A stretch of 64,000 bases of DNA. Origin: Capillimicrobium parvum (lineage in GTDB: Bacteria > Actinomycetota > Thermoleophilia > Solirubrobacterales > Solirubrobacteraceae). Positions 25,039-34,594 of the stretch are shown here, in pieces; positions within the stretch are counted from its first letter, which is position 1, and the number at the start of each line of letters is the position of its first letter. The notes below the pieces were generated by a model. That model made no database searches and was not told the DNA's origin. It saw only the letters and a program-made list of their open reading frames with translations. Location of the stretch: positions 186,001 through 250,000 of the forward strand of contig NZ_CP087164.1 of NCBI RefSeq assembly GCF_021172045.1, given 5' to 3'. A program made the position numbers and the translations under genes.

Positions 25039-26379
25039 ATGGCTGGCCGGCGCATGGCGTTCTCGGCGATCCTGCTCAACAGCATCGCGCCCATCCCCGA
25101 TGGCATGTGGCGTCATCCGCGCGCCGCGAACGGATACGACTTCGCGACGCCGGAGTACTGGGAGGACATCGCGCGCACGCTTGAGCGCGGCGGATTCGAC
25201 GCGGTCTTCCTCGCGGATCTGCTGCATCCGCACGAGGTCTACGCCGGCAGCCACGAGCCCACCCTCCGCTTCGGCGCGCAGTGCCCGATCCACGACCCCC
25301 TGATGCTCGTGCCGATCATCGCCCGGGCGACGCGTCATCTCGGGATCGGCGTCACCGTCTCGACGAGCGCCGAGTATCCGTATCAGCTGGCGCGCCGGCT
25401 CTCCACGCTCGACCACCTGACCGGCGGGCGCGTCGGCTGGAACGTCATCACGTCGTTCAACGAGGGGTCGTTCCGGGCGCTGGGCATCGATCAGCCGCCG
25501 CGCGACGAGCGTTACGCCCGCGCCGACGAGTTCCTCGATCTCTGCTACCAGCTCTGGGACAGCTGGCAGCCGGACGCGATCGTGGAGGATCGGGAGAGCG
25601 GCGTCTACGCGAATCCGGCGAAGGTCTCGCGGGTCGAGCACGAGGGCAGGTACTTCCGCTGCGACGCCCTGTTCCCGGTCAAGCCCTCCCCGCAACGCCG
25701 CCCGGTGATCTTCCAGGCCGGCTCCTCCCCGGAAGGTCGAGAGTTCGCGGCCCGTCACGGCGAGATCATCTTCGCCATCCAGCAGTGGACCCCGGAGATG
25801 CGCGCCTTCGACGACGACTTGCGCGGCCGGATCGCGGCGGCGGGCCGCGACCCGCAGGCGGTGAAGCTCATCTACCAGCTGCAGGTCGTCACCGGCGAGA
25901 CGGAGGAGGCGGCGCGGGCGAAGCTCGCGGAGCTCCAGAGCCTCGTCCGGGTGGAGGGCGCGCTCACGCTCTTGTCCGGGATCGTCGGCTACGACTTCTC
26001 GCGCCACGCCCCCGGCGATCCGCTGACAGACGTCTCGGCCACCGGGGTGCGGGCCGGCCTGGAGTCCATCCTCGCCGCATCCAGCCGCCGGGACGGCGGC
26101 TTCACGATCGCGGACGCTGCACGGCTGTACGGCCTGAGCAGCGGCTCGCCCCTGGTCGTCGGAAGCCCGAGCCAGGTCGCCGACCAGCTCGAGGAGTTCG
26201 CCGACGAGGGCGGGGCCGACGGCTTCAACCTCCTGGCCACCGACATGCCGGGCTCCTACCGCGACTTCGTCGATCTCGTCGTCCCGGAGCTCCGGCGCCG
26301 AGGCCGCGTGCGGGCCCACTATGCGGGCAGCACGCTGCGCGAGAACCTGGCGCAGGAGGTCGCTGCGTTTGCTGGCTGA
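25039..26379 (+). CDS. LLM-class flavin monooxygenase, NtaA/SnaA/DszA family
   Basis: A 446-residue FMN-dependent enzyme. Its length and blocks (YWEDIARTLERGGFDAVFLAD, in two parts; HLTGGRVGWNVITS; VIFQAGSSPEGREFAARH) match the nitrilotriacetate/pristinamycin/dibenzothiophene-sulfone monooxygenase family. It would oxidise its substrate with FMNH2 and O2 from an external reductase, probably breaking a C-N or C-S bond. Start ATG 25039 has GAGGAGA upstream; the frame extends back to 24922 but overlaps TetR. An MFS transporter follows after 21 bases. Confidence 0.9.
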   Translation: MAGRRMAFSAILLNSIAPIPDGMWRHPRAANGYDFATPEYWEDIARTLERGGFDAVFLADLLHPHEVYAGSHEPTLRFGAQCPIHDPLMLVPIIARATRHLGIGVTVSTSAEYPYQLARRLSTLDHLTGGRVGWNVITSFNEGSFRALGIDQPPRDERYARADEFLDLCYQLWDSWQPDAIVEDRESGVYANPAKVSRVEHEGRYFRCDALFPVKPSPQRRPVIFQAGSSPEGREFAARHGEIIFAIQQWTPEMRAFDDDLRGRIAAAGRDPQAVKLIYQLQVVTGETEEAARAKLAELQSLVRVEGALTLLSGIVGYDFSRHAPGDPLTDVSATGVRAGLESILAASSRRDGGFTIADAARLYGLSSGSPLVVGSPSQVADQLEEFADEGGADGFNLLATDMPGSYRDFVDLVVPELRRRGRVRAHYAGSTLRENLAQEVAAFAG

Positions 26380-26400
26380 ACGTGCCGGCGAGCGGCACCG

Positions 26401-27687
26401 ATGCGACCGGCGGTCCTCGCCGGCACCGGCACGGGGTCGCTGACGTTGGTGACGCGCGTCCCTGCCGCCGACCCGGCAACGGATGGCCTCCCGGCCGGGA
26501 CGGCCCGCAGGCAGCTCGGGCTGGTCGCCGCCGTCCAGGTCCTGGCCATGTCGGTGTGGTTCTCGACCGCCGCGGTCGTCCCGTCGCTCGAGCGCGAGTG
26601 GGAGATCTCGAGCGCAGGCGCTGCGTGGCTGACCACCGCCGTGCAGGTCGGTTTCGTCGCGGGCGCGGTCGTCTCGGCGGCCATCAATCTCAGCGACCGG
26701 GTCTCCGTGCCCCGGCTCATCGCCGCCTGCGCGGTGGCGGCGGGCGCCGCGAACCTGCTGGTCGCGCTGGTGGCCGGCGGGCTGGAGGCCGCGATCGTGC
26801 TGCGCTTCGCCACCGGGATCGCGCTCGCGGGCGTGTATCCCGCGGGCGTCAAGCTGATGGCCTCGTGGTTTCGCACCGGTCGCGGTGCGGCGATGGGTGC
26901 GCTCGTGGGTGCCCTCACGCTCGGCTCCGCGATGCCGCACCTGGTCAACGGGCTCGGCGGGCTGCCGTGGGAAGAGGTCCTCATCGTCACGAGCCTGCTG
27001 GCCTTCGCCGCCGGCGGGGCCGCCCTGCGCCTGCGGGAAGGTCCTCTTCTCGGCGCGGGCGCCCCCTTGCACCCCGCCTATGTGCGCGAGATGTTCTTGG
27101 ACCGCTTCCAGCTGCGCGTGAACCTCGGCTACTTCGGCCACATGTGGGAGCTGTACGCGTTCTGGACCTGGCTGCCCGCCTATCTGCTCGCGAGCCTGGA
27201 GGCGTGGGATCCTCGCACCGACTGGCGCGTGGGCGCGGGGCTCGCGGCCTTCGCGGTGATCGGCGTGGCCGGAGCCGCCGGATGCATTGCCGGCGGGCTC
27301 GCCGCGCGACGAGCCGGATCGGCTCGTGTGGCCTTCCTGGCGATGGTGGTCAGCGCGGCGTGCTGTGTCCTCAGCGGCCTTGTCTTCGGTGTGGGACCCT
27401 GGCTGCTGCTGCCGTTCCTCATGGTGTGGGGCTTCGCGGTGATCGCGGACTCGGCGCAGTTCTCGGCGGCACTCAGCGACGCGGCGGATCCGCGCTACGT
27501 CGGCACGGCGCTCGCGGCGCAGATGGCGATCGGCTTCATCATCACGGTGGCGACCATCCGGCTGCTGCCGCTGCTCGCCGACCAGGTTGGATGGCGGTGG
27601 AGCCTGACCGCGCTGGCGGCCGGGCCCGCCTTCGGTGCCGCCGCGATCCGCACGGTCTCGTCGACGCGGCCCGCTCGCGGCGCTTGA
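26401..27687 (+). CDS. MFS transporter
   Basis: A 428-residue membrane protein with about 12 hydrophobic segments and MFS loop motifs, for example RFATGIALAGVYPAGVKLMASW in the first half (given here as two joined pieces, helix 4 to loop). It resembles cyanate/nitrate-type MFS proteins. It starts 21 bases after the LLM gene and would import the monooxygenase substrate or export a product. No local binding protein is present. Confidence 0.88.
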   Translation: MRPAVLAGTGTGSLTLVTRVPAADPATDGLPAGTARRQLGLVAAVQVLAMSVWFSTAAVVPSLEREWEISSAGAAWLTTAVQVGFVAGAVVSAAINLSDRVSVPRLIAACAVAAGAANLLVALVAGGLEAAIVLRFATGIALAGVYPAGVKLMASWFRTGRGAAMGALVGALTLGSAMPHLVNGLGGLPWEEVLIVTSLLAFAAGGAALRLREGPLLGAGAPLHPAYVREMFLDRFQLRVNLGYFGHMWELYAFWTWLPAYLLASLEAWDPRTDWRVGAGLAAFAVIGVAGAAGCIAGGLAARRAGSARVAFLAMVVSAACCVLSGLVFGVGPWLLLPFLMVWGFAVIADSAQFSAALSDAADPRYVGTALAAQMAIGFIITVATIRLLPLLADQVGWRWSLTALAAGPAFGAAAIRTVSSTRPARGA

Positions 27688-27871
27688 GTGGCTCCTCCCG
27701 CGGGGGCATCCCGCCTCGCCGAACCCACCCGGCTGTGACGGGCGGCCTGTCTTGCCAATCCGAACCCTCGGCCGCCTGCCCGCGGGACACGGCTACCGTG
27801 CCGTTCCTCAGTGCGGCGCGTGCGGCGAGCGTCCGGCGCCCGTATGACCGACCGATGACCGAGGAGAACCC

Positions 27872-29146
27872 GTGGACGTGAGCGTGAGCGGGCCGGATGA
27901 CGTGAGGGCCTTGACCAGCGGAGGTGCGTCGACGCTGCCCGCGGTCGCGCCGGTTCCGTCCGCCCCGCGCTCGGCGCAGCCGATCGTCGGCGGCGGGGCG
28001 CTCAGCCCGGCCGAGCAGAGCCGCCGCCACGACCTGCTGCAGGGCCTCATCGCCGACCGCGACCTCGACGGCCTGATCGTCGTGGCCAACGACTACCGCG
28101 GCCACAAGGGCACGCTGCGCTGGGTCACCGACTACAACCTCGCCCACCGCCACGGCTTCGCGTTCGTGCCGCGCGGCCGCGAGCCCGAGCTGATCCTGCC
28201 GCAGAACATGCAGCAGGGCTTCTCCTCGCAGGGCTGGGAGACGCCCGTGCGCTACGCGCGGCGCGCCGTGCAGGGCGTCGTCAACGCGATCGGCGAGCTG
28301 CCGGGCCACGAGCGCATCGGCATCGTGGGCCTCGGCGAGATCATGCGCGTCGCCGACGCCGAGCTGCTCAAGCGCAGCCTGCCCGCCACCCAGTTCGTCG
28401 ACGTCACGATGGACTTCGAGCAGCTCCGCGCACAGAAGTCCGCCGAGGAGCTCGCCGGCGTGCGCGAGTCGACCTACATCGTCGAGCGCTGCTTCGCGCG
28501 CCTGCTGGAGATCGCCCGGCCGGGCATCACCGAGCGCGAGATCGGCGCGGAGATGTACCGGACGATGTACCTGCTCGGCGGCGAGGACCCGCTGTTCCTG
28601 AGCATGAGCGGCGTGCGTCAGGCCGACGGCACGGTCGCGCCCGCGTGGAACCCGCCGCGCGACCGCGTCCTGCACGTGGGCGACCAGTTCGTGTTCTCCT
28701 TCGAGCTCATCGGGCCGCTCGGCTACTGGATGGAGTTCGCGCGCGCCGTCGTGTTCGGCACGCCGACCGACGACCAGGTGCGCCTGAACCGCGCCGCCGC
28801 CGAGGGCATGCGCGCCGCGGCCGAGCGAATGGTGCCCGGCGCGACGCCGGCCGCCGTCCAGCGCGGACTGCTCGACGCCGTGGAGCGCCACGACGCCGGG
28901 TCGGCGTACTGGTCCGGCCACGGCCTCGGCCAGGACGTCCTCGAGGAGCCCTGGATCGGGCGCGAGGTCGTCGACGCCGACGACGCGGTCGACTGGACGC
29001 TGTCCGAGCGGATGGTGCTCGCCATGCACCCGATGGTCCTCGACCGCGACCGGCGCGGCATCGCGTACCTCTCCAACAGCTACATCGTCACGCCCGACGG
29101 CGGGCAGGCCGTCTCCCAGATCCCCCTCGACATCCACGTCCTGTAG
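27872..29146 (+). CDS. Creatinase-like M24-family protein (copy 1)
   Basis: A 424-residue protein with an N-terminal creatinase/prolidase domain and a pita-bread C-terminal domain. The usual dinuclear-metal ligands of M24 peptidases are not kept: the Asp-Asp pair is Glu278/Glu288 (FSFELIGPLGYWME), the Glu of the EP motif is His (MVLAMHP) and the last Glu is missing (SNSYIVT); the SGHGLG His is kept. A creatinase-type non-metal hydrolase is therefore more likely than an aminopeptidase. GTG 27872 follows GAGGAGA. It begins the large co-directional cluster and abuts hyuB. Confidence 0.85.
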   Translation: MDVSVSGPDDVRALTSGGASTLPAVAPVPSAPRSAQPIVGGGALSPAEQSRRHDLLQGLIADRDLDGLIVVANDYRGHKGTLRWVTDYNLAHRHGFAFVPRGREPELILPQNMQQGFSSQGWETPVRYARRAVQGVVNAIGELPGHERIGIVGLGEIMRVADAELLKRSLPATQFVDVTMDFEQLRAQKSAEELAGVRESTYIVERCFARLLEIARPGITEREIGAEMYRTMYLLGGEDPLFLSMSGVRQADGTVAPAWNPPRDRVLHVGDQFVFSFELIGPLGYWMEFARAVVFGTPTDDQVRLNRAAAEGMRAAAERMVPGATPAAVQRGLLDAVERHDAGSAYWSGHGLGQDVLEEPWIGREVVDADDAVDWTLSERMVLAMHPMVLDRDRRGIAYLSNSYIVTPDGGQAVSQIPLDIHVL

Positions 29147-30910
29147 ATGCCCCAAGCAGCGGACCCCATCCTCGCGTCGGTCCTCCAGCGCCGCGTCGTC
29201 GCCGTTTCGCGCGAGATGGCCACGGTGCTCATGCGCTCGTCGCGCTCGCCGATCTTCAACGAGGTCGGCGACCTCGTGACCGTCGTCTTCGACCGCGCCG
29301 GGCGCACGCTGGCGCAGACCGAGTTCGCCTCGATCATCGCCTTCGGCGCCGGGCCGTCGCTGGCCGCGGTCATCGAGGCGTTCGGCGACGACGTCCACGA
29401 CGGCGACGTCTTCATCCACAACGACGTCTACAGCGGCGGCAACCAGTTCGCCGACGTCGGGCTCTACATGCCGGTCTTCCACGACGGCGAGCTCGTCGCG
29501 TGGACCGCCAGCAAGGGCCACATCGTCGACATCGGCGGCATGACGCTCGGCGGCTACGACCCCGCGTTCCGCGAGGTCTGGCAGGAGGCGTTCCGCATCC
29601 CGCCGCTGCGCCTGCACGACCGCGGGGTCCCGCGCGAGGACGTCGAGCGCCTCGTGCGCGCGAACGTGCGCCTGGATCTGACGTGGGAGGACATCCAGTC
29701 GATGATCGGCGCCTGCACCATCGGGCGCCGCCGGCTGCTGGAGGTCTACGAGCGCTACGGCACCGAGACGATCGACCGCCACATGGACGTCGTCATCGAG
29801 GCGTCCGAGCGCCAGGTGCGCGCGGAGGTCGAGCGCTGGCCCGACGGCGTCTACCACGGCGAGAGCTTCATGCAGTCCGACGGCGTGGACCCGTCGCGGC
29901 GGCTGCGGGTCGCCGTCGAGGTCACGATCGCCGGCTCGGAGATCACGTTCGACTTCTCCGGAAGCGACGACCAGACCGAGGGCTTCACGAACATGCCGGC
30001 GGCGTCGGCGATGGGCGCCATCTCGATCGCGTTCCTCATGCTGCTGAACGCGAGCGGCGTGACGGTCCCGACGAACGCCGGCCTCTTCGCGCCGATGCAC
30101 ACCGTCTTCCGCGAGGGGTCGCTCATCAACCCGCGCTTCCCCGCCGCGACGGTGTTCGGCAACCAGATGTGCGACGAGGTCGTCGAGTCGATCATGATGG
30201 CGCTCGCCGAGCCGCTCGCCGACCGCGTCTGCGCCGGGTGGAACCAGTTCCTGCCCTCGGCGATCTCCGGCATCGACCCGCGCACCGGCGGGGTCTACGT
30301 CGACTTCGTGCTGTTCTCGCGCGGCGGTTCCGGCGCGATCAAGGGCACCGACGGCTACGACGCGCTCGGGTTCACCGGCACGCCCGGCTCGATGAAGTCG
30401 CAGGACATGGAGATCTTCGAGCTCTCCACGCCCCACCACGTCGACTACCTCGAGCTCGATCCGGACTCCGCGGGCGCCGGCCAGTGGCGCGGCGGCTACG
30501 GGACGAAGACCCGCTTCCGCTTCCTCGGCGAGGGCGTGCGCGGCTCGACGCTCGGCGACGACAGCGCCGCCGAGGGCGCGGTGCCGGCCCAGGGGCTGTT
30601 CGGCGGCCGCGACGGCGGGCTGAACACCCTGCGGCTGACGATGCCCGACGGCACCGCGCGCGACTGGGGCTCCAAGGAGGCGGTGGCGATCCCCACGGGC
30701 GCGATCTGCGACTCGATCCACGGCGGCGGCGCCGGCTACGGCAGCCCGCTGGCGCGCGACCCGCGCCTCGTCGTCGACGAGGTCCGCGAGGGGCTGCTGA
30801 GCCGCGAGCGGGCGCGCGAGGTGTACGGCGTCGCGGTGCTGGACGACGCCAGCGGACACGACGAGCTCGAGACGGACCGTCTGCGGGCGGCGGAAGGGAC
30901 GACGGCATGA
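29147..30910 (+). CDS. hyuB: Hydantoinase/oxoprolinase subunit B (copy 1)
   Basis: A 587-residue HyuB-family protein (ATP-dependent hydrolysis of cyclic amides, with HyuA). Family marks include IFNEVGDLVTVVFD, VFIHNDVYSGGNQF, FDFSGSDDQTEGFTN and the late GGGAGYGSPLARDP. The ATG directly abuts the M24 stop and its own stop overlaps hyuA (ATGA). Known relatives act on 5-oxoproline, N-methylhydantoin, caprolactam or, as carboxylases, acetone/acetophenone. The neighbouring amine-handling enzymes favour a lactam or cyclic ureide (inference). Confidence 0.93.
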   Translation: MPQAADPILASVLQRRVVAVSREMATVLMRSSRSPIFNEVGDLVTVVFDRAGRTLAQTEFASIIAFGAGPSLAAVIEAFGDDVHDGDVFIHNDVYSGGNQFADVGLYMPVFHDGELVAWTASKGHIVDIGGMTLGGYDPAFREVWQEAFRIPPLRLHDRGVPREDVERLVRANVRLDLTWEDIQSMIGACTIGRRRLLEVYERYGTETIDRHMDVVIEASERQVRAEVERWPDGVYHGESFMQSDGVDPSRRLRVAVEVTIAGSEITFDFSGSDDQTEGFTNMPAASAMGAISIAFLMLLNASGVTVPTNAGLFAPMHTVFREGSLINPRFPAATVFGNQMCDEVVESIMMALAEPLADRVCAGWNQFLPSAISGIDPRTGGVYVDFVLFSRGGSGAIKGTDGYDALGFTGTPGSMKSQDMEIFELSTPHHVDYLELDPDSAGAGQWRGGYGTKTRFRFLGEGVRGSTLGDDSAAEGAVPAQGLFGGRDGGLNTLRLTMPDGTARDWGSKEAVAIPTGAICDSIHGGGAGYGSPLARDPRLVVDEVREGLLSRERAREVYGVAVLDDASGHDELETDRLRAAEGTTA

Positions 30911-33018
30911 GCTACCGGCTCGGCATCGACGTCGGCGGGACGTTCACGGACTTCCTGCTGCTGGGCGACGAGACGCAGCTCGTCCACAAGACGAGCTCGA
31001 CGCCCGACGACCCGTCACGGGGGTTCGTGCGCGGCCTGGAGGAGATCGCGGAGCGCCTCGGCGTCGCCTTCGGCGACTTCATGGCCTCGATCGAGCTGAT
31101 CGTGCACGGCACGACGGTCTCGACGAACGCCGCCCTGACCGGCAACGGCGCGCTCACGGGCGCGCTGCTCACCGAGGGCTTCCGCGACACGCTGCGCCTG
31201 CGCGACGGCACCCGCGCCACGCCGTACGACAACCACCTCACGCCGCCGCGGCCCCTGGCCGCCCGCGAGCGCACCCACGGCGTCGGGGAGCGCATCGGCC
31301 CCGAGGGCCAGGTGCACCGGGCGCTCGACGAGGACGGCGTGCGCGCCGCCGCGGCCGCGCTGCGCGCCGACGGCGTCGAGGCGGTCGCCGTCTCGTTCAT
31401 GCACTCGCCCCAGAACGACGCGCACGAGCGCCGCGCGCTGGAGATCCTCGGCGAGGAGCTGCCCGACGTCTACGTGACGGCGTCGCACGAGCTGCTGTCG
31501 CAGATCCGCTACTACCCGCGCACGAGCACGACCGTCCTCAACGCCTACGTCGGGCCGATCATCAGCCGCTACATGGCGGCGCTGACCGAGCGCCTCGACG
31601 GCCTGCGCTTCGCCGGCGTGCTGCTGATCATGCAGTCCAACGGCGGCGTCGCCACGCCGGCCGAGGTGTCGCGCCGCGCCGCGCTGTCGCTGCTGTCCGG
31701 TCCCGCGGCCGGACCCACCGCGGGCATCGAGCACCTGTCCCGGGCCGGGATCGCCGACTGCCTCACCGTCGACATGGGCGGCACGAGCTTCGACGTCGCG
31801 ATGGTCAAGGACGGGCGGCCGGTGACGATGACCGACGCGGTCGTCGCCGAGTGGCCGCTCGCGCTGCCGACGATCGACATCCACACCATCGGCGCCGGCG
31901 GCGGCTCGATCGCCACCGTCGACGAGGGCGGCCTGCTCCACGTCGGCCCGCAGAGCGCGGGCGCCGAGCCCGGCCCCGCGTGCTACGGGCGGGGCGGCAC
32001 CCTGCCGACGGTCACCGACGCCGACCTGGTGCTCGGCTACCTCAGCCCGGACAACCCGCTCGCGGGCGGCATGCGGCTCGACCTCGAGGCCGCGCGCGCG
32101 GCGTTCGCGCCGGTGGCCGACGCGCTCGGCGTGTCGATCGAGGAGGCCGCGGCCGGCGTCTACGACATCGTCAACGTGAACATGGCGACCGGCGTGCGCG
32201 ACGTCACCGTGCGCCGCGGGCTGGACCCGCGCGACTTCCCGGTCGTGGTGGCCGGCGGCGCCGGGCCGGTCCACGCGGCGGCGATCGCCGCCGAGCTTGA
32301 GGTCGCGCTGCTGTGCGTCCCGCGCGAGTCGTCGATCTTCTGCGCGGCGGGCATGCTCATGTGCGACTTCCAGCACGACGAGGTGCGCGCGCTCAAGCGG
32401 CCGCTCGCCGACGTCACGAGCGACGAGCTGGCGGCGGTGCTCGACGGGCTGGCCGCGCACGGCCGCGGCACGCTGCACGGCGAGGGCGTCGGCGACGACG
32501 CGATCTCGTTCCAGGCCTCGCTGGACCTGCGCTACGTCGGCCAGTGGCACGAGCTGCAGGTGCCGCTGGACTGGACGCCGGGCGGGGCGCCCGGGCTCGA
32601 GGCGATGGCCGAGCGCTTCCACGCGGTCCACGACCGCATGTTCGGCTACGCGTCGCCGAGCTCCGCGATCGAGTGCCTGGCGGTGCGGCTGAGCGCCGTC
32701 GGCGCCACGCCGAGCCCCGACCTCAGCGACCTCGACGAGATGGCCGTGGGCCGCGAGGCGCCCAGCGGCAGCCGCGAGACGTGGTCGCCGCGCCGCCGCG
32801 CGATGGCCGGCACGCCGGTCTACGACGGCCACGGGCTGCGCCCCGGCTTCGAGGTGTCCGGCCCGGCGATCGTCGAGCTGGCGACGACCACGATCGTCGT
32901 GCTCGAGGGCTTCGATCTCATCGTCGACCGGCGCGGCGCCTTCCTGCTGTGCGCCGGCGAACACGGCCGCGCGCTCGCCGAGCCGCTCGTCCCGGCGCTG
33001 GACTCGACCGCTTCCTAG
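30907..33018 (+). CDS. hyuA: Hydantoinase/oxoprolinase subunit A (copy 1)
   Basis: A 703-residue HyuA-family protein with an actin/Hsp70-like ATP-binding fold: GIDVGGTFTDFLL at the N-terminus, VHGTTVSTNA, DMGGTSFDVAMV and HTIGAGGGSIA. It partners HyuB for ATP-driven ring opening of a cyclic amide. Start ATG 30907 overlaps the hyuB stop; the open frame extends far upstream only as a shadow of hyuB. It is followed by the ferredoxin gene with its own ribosome site, which continues the operon. Confidence 0.94.
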   Translation: MSYRLGIDVGGTFTDFLLLGDETQLVHKTSSTPDDPSRGFVRGLEEIAERLGVAFGDFMASIELIVHGTTVSTNAALTGNGALTGALLTEGFRDTLRLRDGTRATPYDNHLTPPRPLAARERTHGVGERIGPEGQVHRALDEDGVRAAAAALRADGVEAVAVSFMHSPQNDAHERRALEILGEELPDVYVTASHELLSQIRYYPRTSTTVLNAYVGPIISRYMAALTERLDGLRFAGVLLIMQSNGGVATPAEVSRRAALSLLSGPAAGPTAGIEHLSRAGIADCLTVDMGGTSFDVAMVKDGRPVTMTDAVVAEWPLALPTIDIHTIGAGGGSIATVDEGGLLHVGPQSAGAEPGPACYGRGGTLPTVTDADLVLGYLSPDNPLAGGMRLDLEAARAAFAPVADALGVSIEEAAAGVYDIVNVNMATGVRDVTVRRGLDPRDFPVVVAGGAGPVHAAAIAAELEVALLCVPRESSIFCAAGMLMCDFQHDEVRALKRPLADVTSDELAAVLDGLAAHGRGTLHGEGVGDDAISFQASLDLRYVGQWHELQVPLDWTPGGAPGLEAMAERFHAVHDRMFGYASPSSAIECLAVRLSAVGATPSPDLSDLDEMAVGREAPSGSRETWSPRRRAMAGTPVYDGHGLRPGFEVSGPAIVELATTTIVVLEGFDLIVDRRGAFLLCAGEHGRALAEPLVPALDSTAS

Positions 33019-33029
33019 GAGACATTGCG

Positions 33030-33236
33030 ATGAGCGATCCCGAGACCCTCGACGTCATCGTCGACATGGACCTGTGCGACGGCCACGGTCAGTGTGAGTT
33101 CGCCGCGCCCGCCGTCTTCCAGCTGGACGACGAGGGCGAGCTGCAGTACGAGCCGCATCCGCCGGCGTCCGAGCGCGGCCGCGTGGAGCAGGCGATCCGG
33201 CTCTGCCCCGTGCAGGCCATCAAGCTCGGCTCGTGA
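33030..33236 (+). CDS. [3Fe-4S]-type ferredoxin
   Basis: A 68-residue small ferredoxin with Cys16-x5-Cys22 (CDGHGQC) and Cys59-Pro. His replaces the second Cys of the usual C-x2-C, giving the three-Cys pattern of [3Fe-4S] ferredoxins that feed oxygenases and P450s. AGGAGA lies 7 bases before ATG 33030. Its stop overlaps the reductase start (GTGA). It should carry electrons from the reductase to the Rieske oxygenase downstream. Confidence 0.92.
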   Translation: MSDPETLDVIVDMDLCDGHGQCEFAAPAVFQLDDEGELQYEPHPPASERGRVEQAIRLCPVQAIKLGS

Positions 33237-34444
33237 AGCGGATCGTCGTCGCCGGCGCCTCGCTCGCCGGCCTGCGCGCCGCCGAGGGCCTGCGTGCGGA
33301 GGGCTTCGACGGCGAGCTGGTCATCGTCGGCGACGAGGCGCACGCGCCGTACAACCGGCCGCCGCTGTCGAAGGAGCTGCTGGCCGGGGACGTCGACCGC
33401 GCCGACGTCGAGCTGCAGGCGGTCGGCGACCTGTCCGCCGAATGGCGGCTGGGCGTCGCGGCGACGGGCCTCGACCTCGCGGCGCGCCGCGTCGCGCTGG
33501 CCGACGGCAGCGAGCTCGCCTACGACGGCCTCGTCATCGCGACGGGGGCGGCGGCGCGGCCGCTCCAGGCCGGCCATCACCTCGACGGGGTCTTTCTGCT
33601 GCGCACGCTCGACGACAGCCTGCGCCTGCGCGCGGCGCTCGACGAGGCGCGCACGCTCGTCGTGGTCGGCGCCGGGTTCATCGGCTGCGAGGTCGCCGCC
33701 ACCGCACGCAAGCTCGGGCTCGAGGTGACGATGGTCGACGTCGCGCCCGCACCGATGCAGCCCCGCGTGGGCGACGTCGTCGCCGGCTGGGCCGCGGGCC
33801 TGCACGCCGACCGCGGCGTGCGGCTGGTGCTCGGCACGGGCGTCGCCGCACTCGAGGGCGACGGCCGCCTGACGGCCGTGCGCCTCGCCGACGGCACGCG
33901 CATCGAGGCCGACGTCGCCGTCGTCGGGCTCGGCAGCGTGCCGAACACCGGCTGGCTGGAGGGCTCGGGCGTCCCGCTCGGCAACGGCGTCGTCTGCGAG
34001 GCGACGCTCGCGGTCCAGGGCGTGCCGAGCGTGGTGGCGGCCGGCGACGTGGCGAGCTGGCCGCACGCTCCCGCGGGCGGCGGGCTGCTGCGCGTCGAGC
34101 ACTGGTCCAACGCCGTCGAGCAGGGCGCGTGGGCCGCGCGCACGCTCCTGCACGGCGGCGAGCAGGCCGGGCCGTTCCAGACGCTGCCGTCGTTCTGGTC
34201 CGATCAGCACGGCGTCCGCATCCAGTCGATCGGCCTGCCGGGCCTCGGGGACGAGAGCGTCGTCGTGGAGGGCAGCCCGGAGGAGGGCGCGTTCGCGATC
34301 CTCTACGGACGCGACGGCCGCGTCGTCGGCGCGCTCTCGGCGGGACTGCCGCCGCGCCGGCTCGCCCGGCTGCGCAAGGCCGTGATGGGCGGGGCCGGCC
34401 TGCGCGAGACGGCCGCCCGGGCGACCGAGTCCGCCGCGGCCTGA
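33233..34444 (+). CDS. FAD-dependent NAD(P)H:ferredoxin reductase
   Basis: A 403-residue putidaredoxin-reductase-type flavoprotein. The first Rossmann motif is GASLAGLRAAEGL, then NRPPLSKELLAG, a second nucleotide fold GAGFIGCEVAATA, and the C-terminal FAD contact VVAAGDVASWP. Start GTG 33233 overlaps the ferredoxin stop. It would transfer electrons from NAD(P)H to that ferredoxin. A strong hairpin lies immediately downstream, before the oxygenase genes. Confidence 0.94.
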   Translation: MKRIVVAGASLAGLRAAEGLRAEGFDGELVIVGDEAHAPYNRPPLSKELLAGDVDRADVELQAVGDLSAEWRLGVAATGLDLAARRVALADGSELAYDGLVIATGAAARPLQAGHHLDGVFLLRTLDDSLRLRAALDEARTLVVVGAGFIGCEVAATARKLGLEVTMVDVAPAPMQPRVGDVVAGWAAGLHADRGVRLVLGTGVAALEGDGRLTAVRLADGTRIEADVAVVGLGSVPNTGWLEGSGVPLGNGVVCEATLAVQGVPSVVAAGDVASWPHAPAGGGLLRVEHWSNAVEQGAWAARTLLHGGEQAGPFQTLPSFWSDQHGVRIQSIGLPGLGDESVVVEGSPEEGAFAILYGRDGRVVGALSAGLPPRRLARLRKAVMGGAGLRETAARATESAAA

Positions 34445-34459
34445 CCCGCGTCGTCGAGC

Positions 34460-34494
34460 GTCGACTTCCTCAGCCTCCGGCTGAGGAAGTCGAC
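34460..34494. terminator. 16-bp perfect stem hairpin inside the cluster
   Basis: GTCGACTTCCTCAGCC (34460-34475), loop TCC, and its exact reverse complement (34479-34494). It is the most stable hairpin noticed in the window. It lacks a U-tract. It may attenuate or end transcription between the reductase and the Rieske alpha gene, or protect an mRNA end. Confidence 0.6.
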
Positions 34495-34575
34495 ACTCGG
34501 TCCCTGACCGAACGGCGGCGCGCCGGCCCGCGGCCGGGTTCGACCACTCCGAACGCTCGCCCGCGCGCGAGGCTC

Positions 34576-34594
34576 GGCACCGTAACGTGGTGCC
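34576..34594. promoter_or_regulatory. Inverted repeat and possible -10 directly before the Rieske alpha start
   Basis: GGCACC-GTAACGT-GGTGCC is a perfect 6-bp inverted repeat whose last base touches the ATG at 34595. TAACGT (34583-34588) fits the actinobacterial TANNNT -10 box at the distance expected for a leaderless transcript starting at the A of ATG. No ribosome site is present, which agrees. Confidence 0.45.

Noticed and set aside
27542-30859. Very long minus-strand open frame (about 1,100 codons) opposite the M24 and hyuB genes
   Set aside because: Mirror of high-GC codon bias; the translation is Arg/Asp/Val/Ala low-complexity, with no domain, while the plus-strand frames show clear families.
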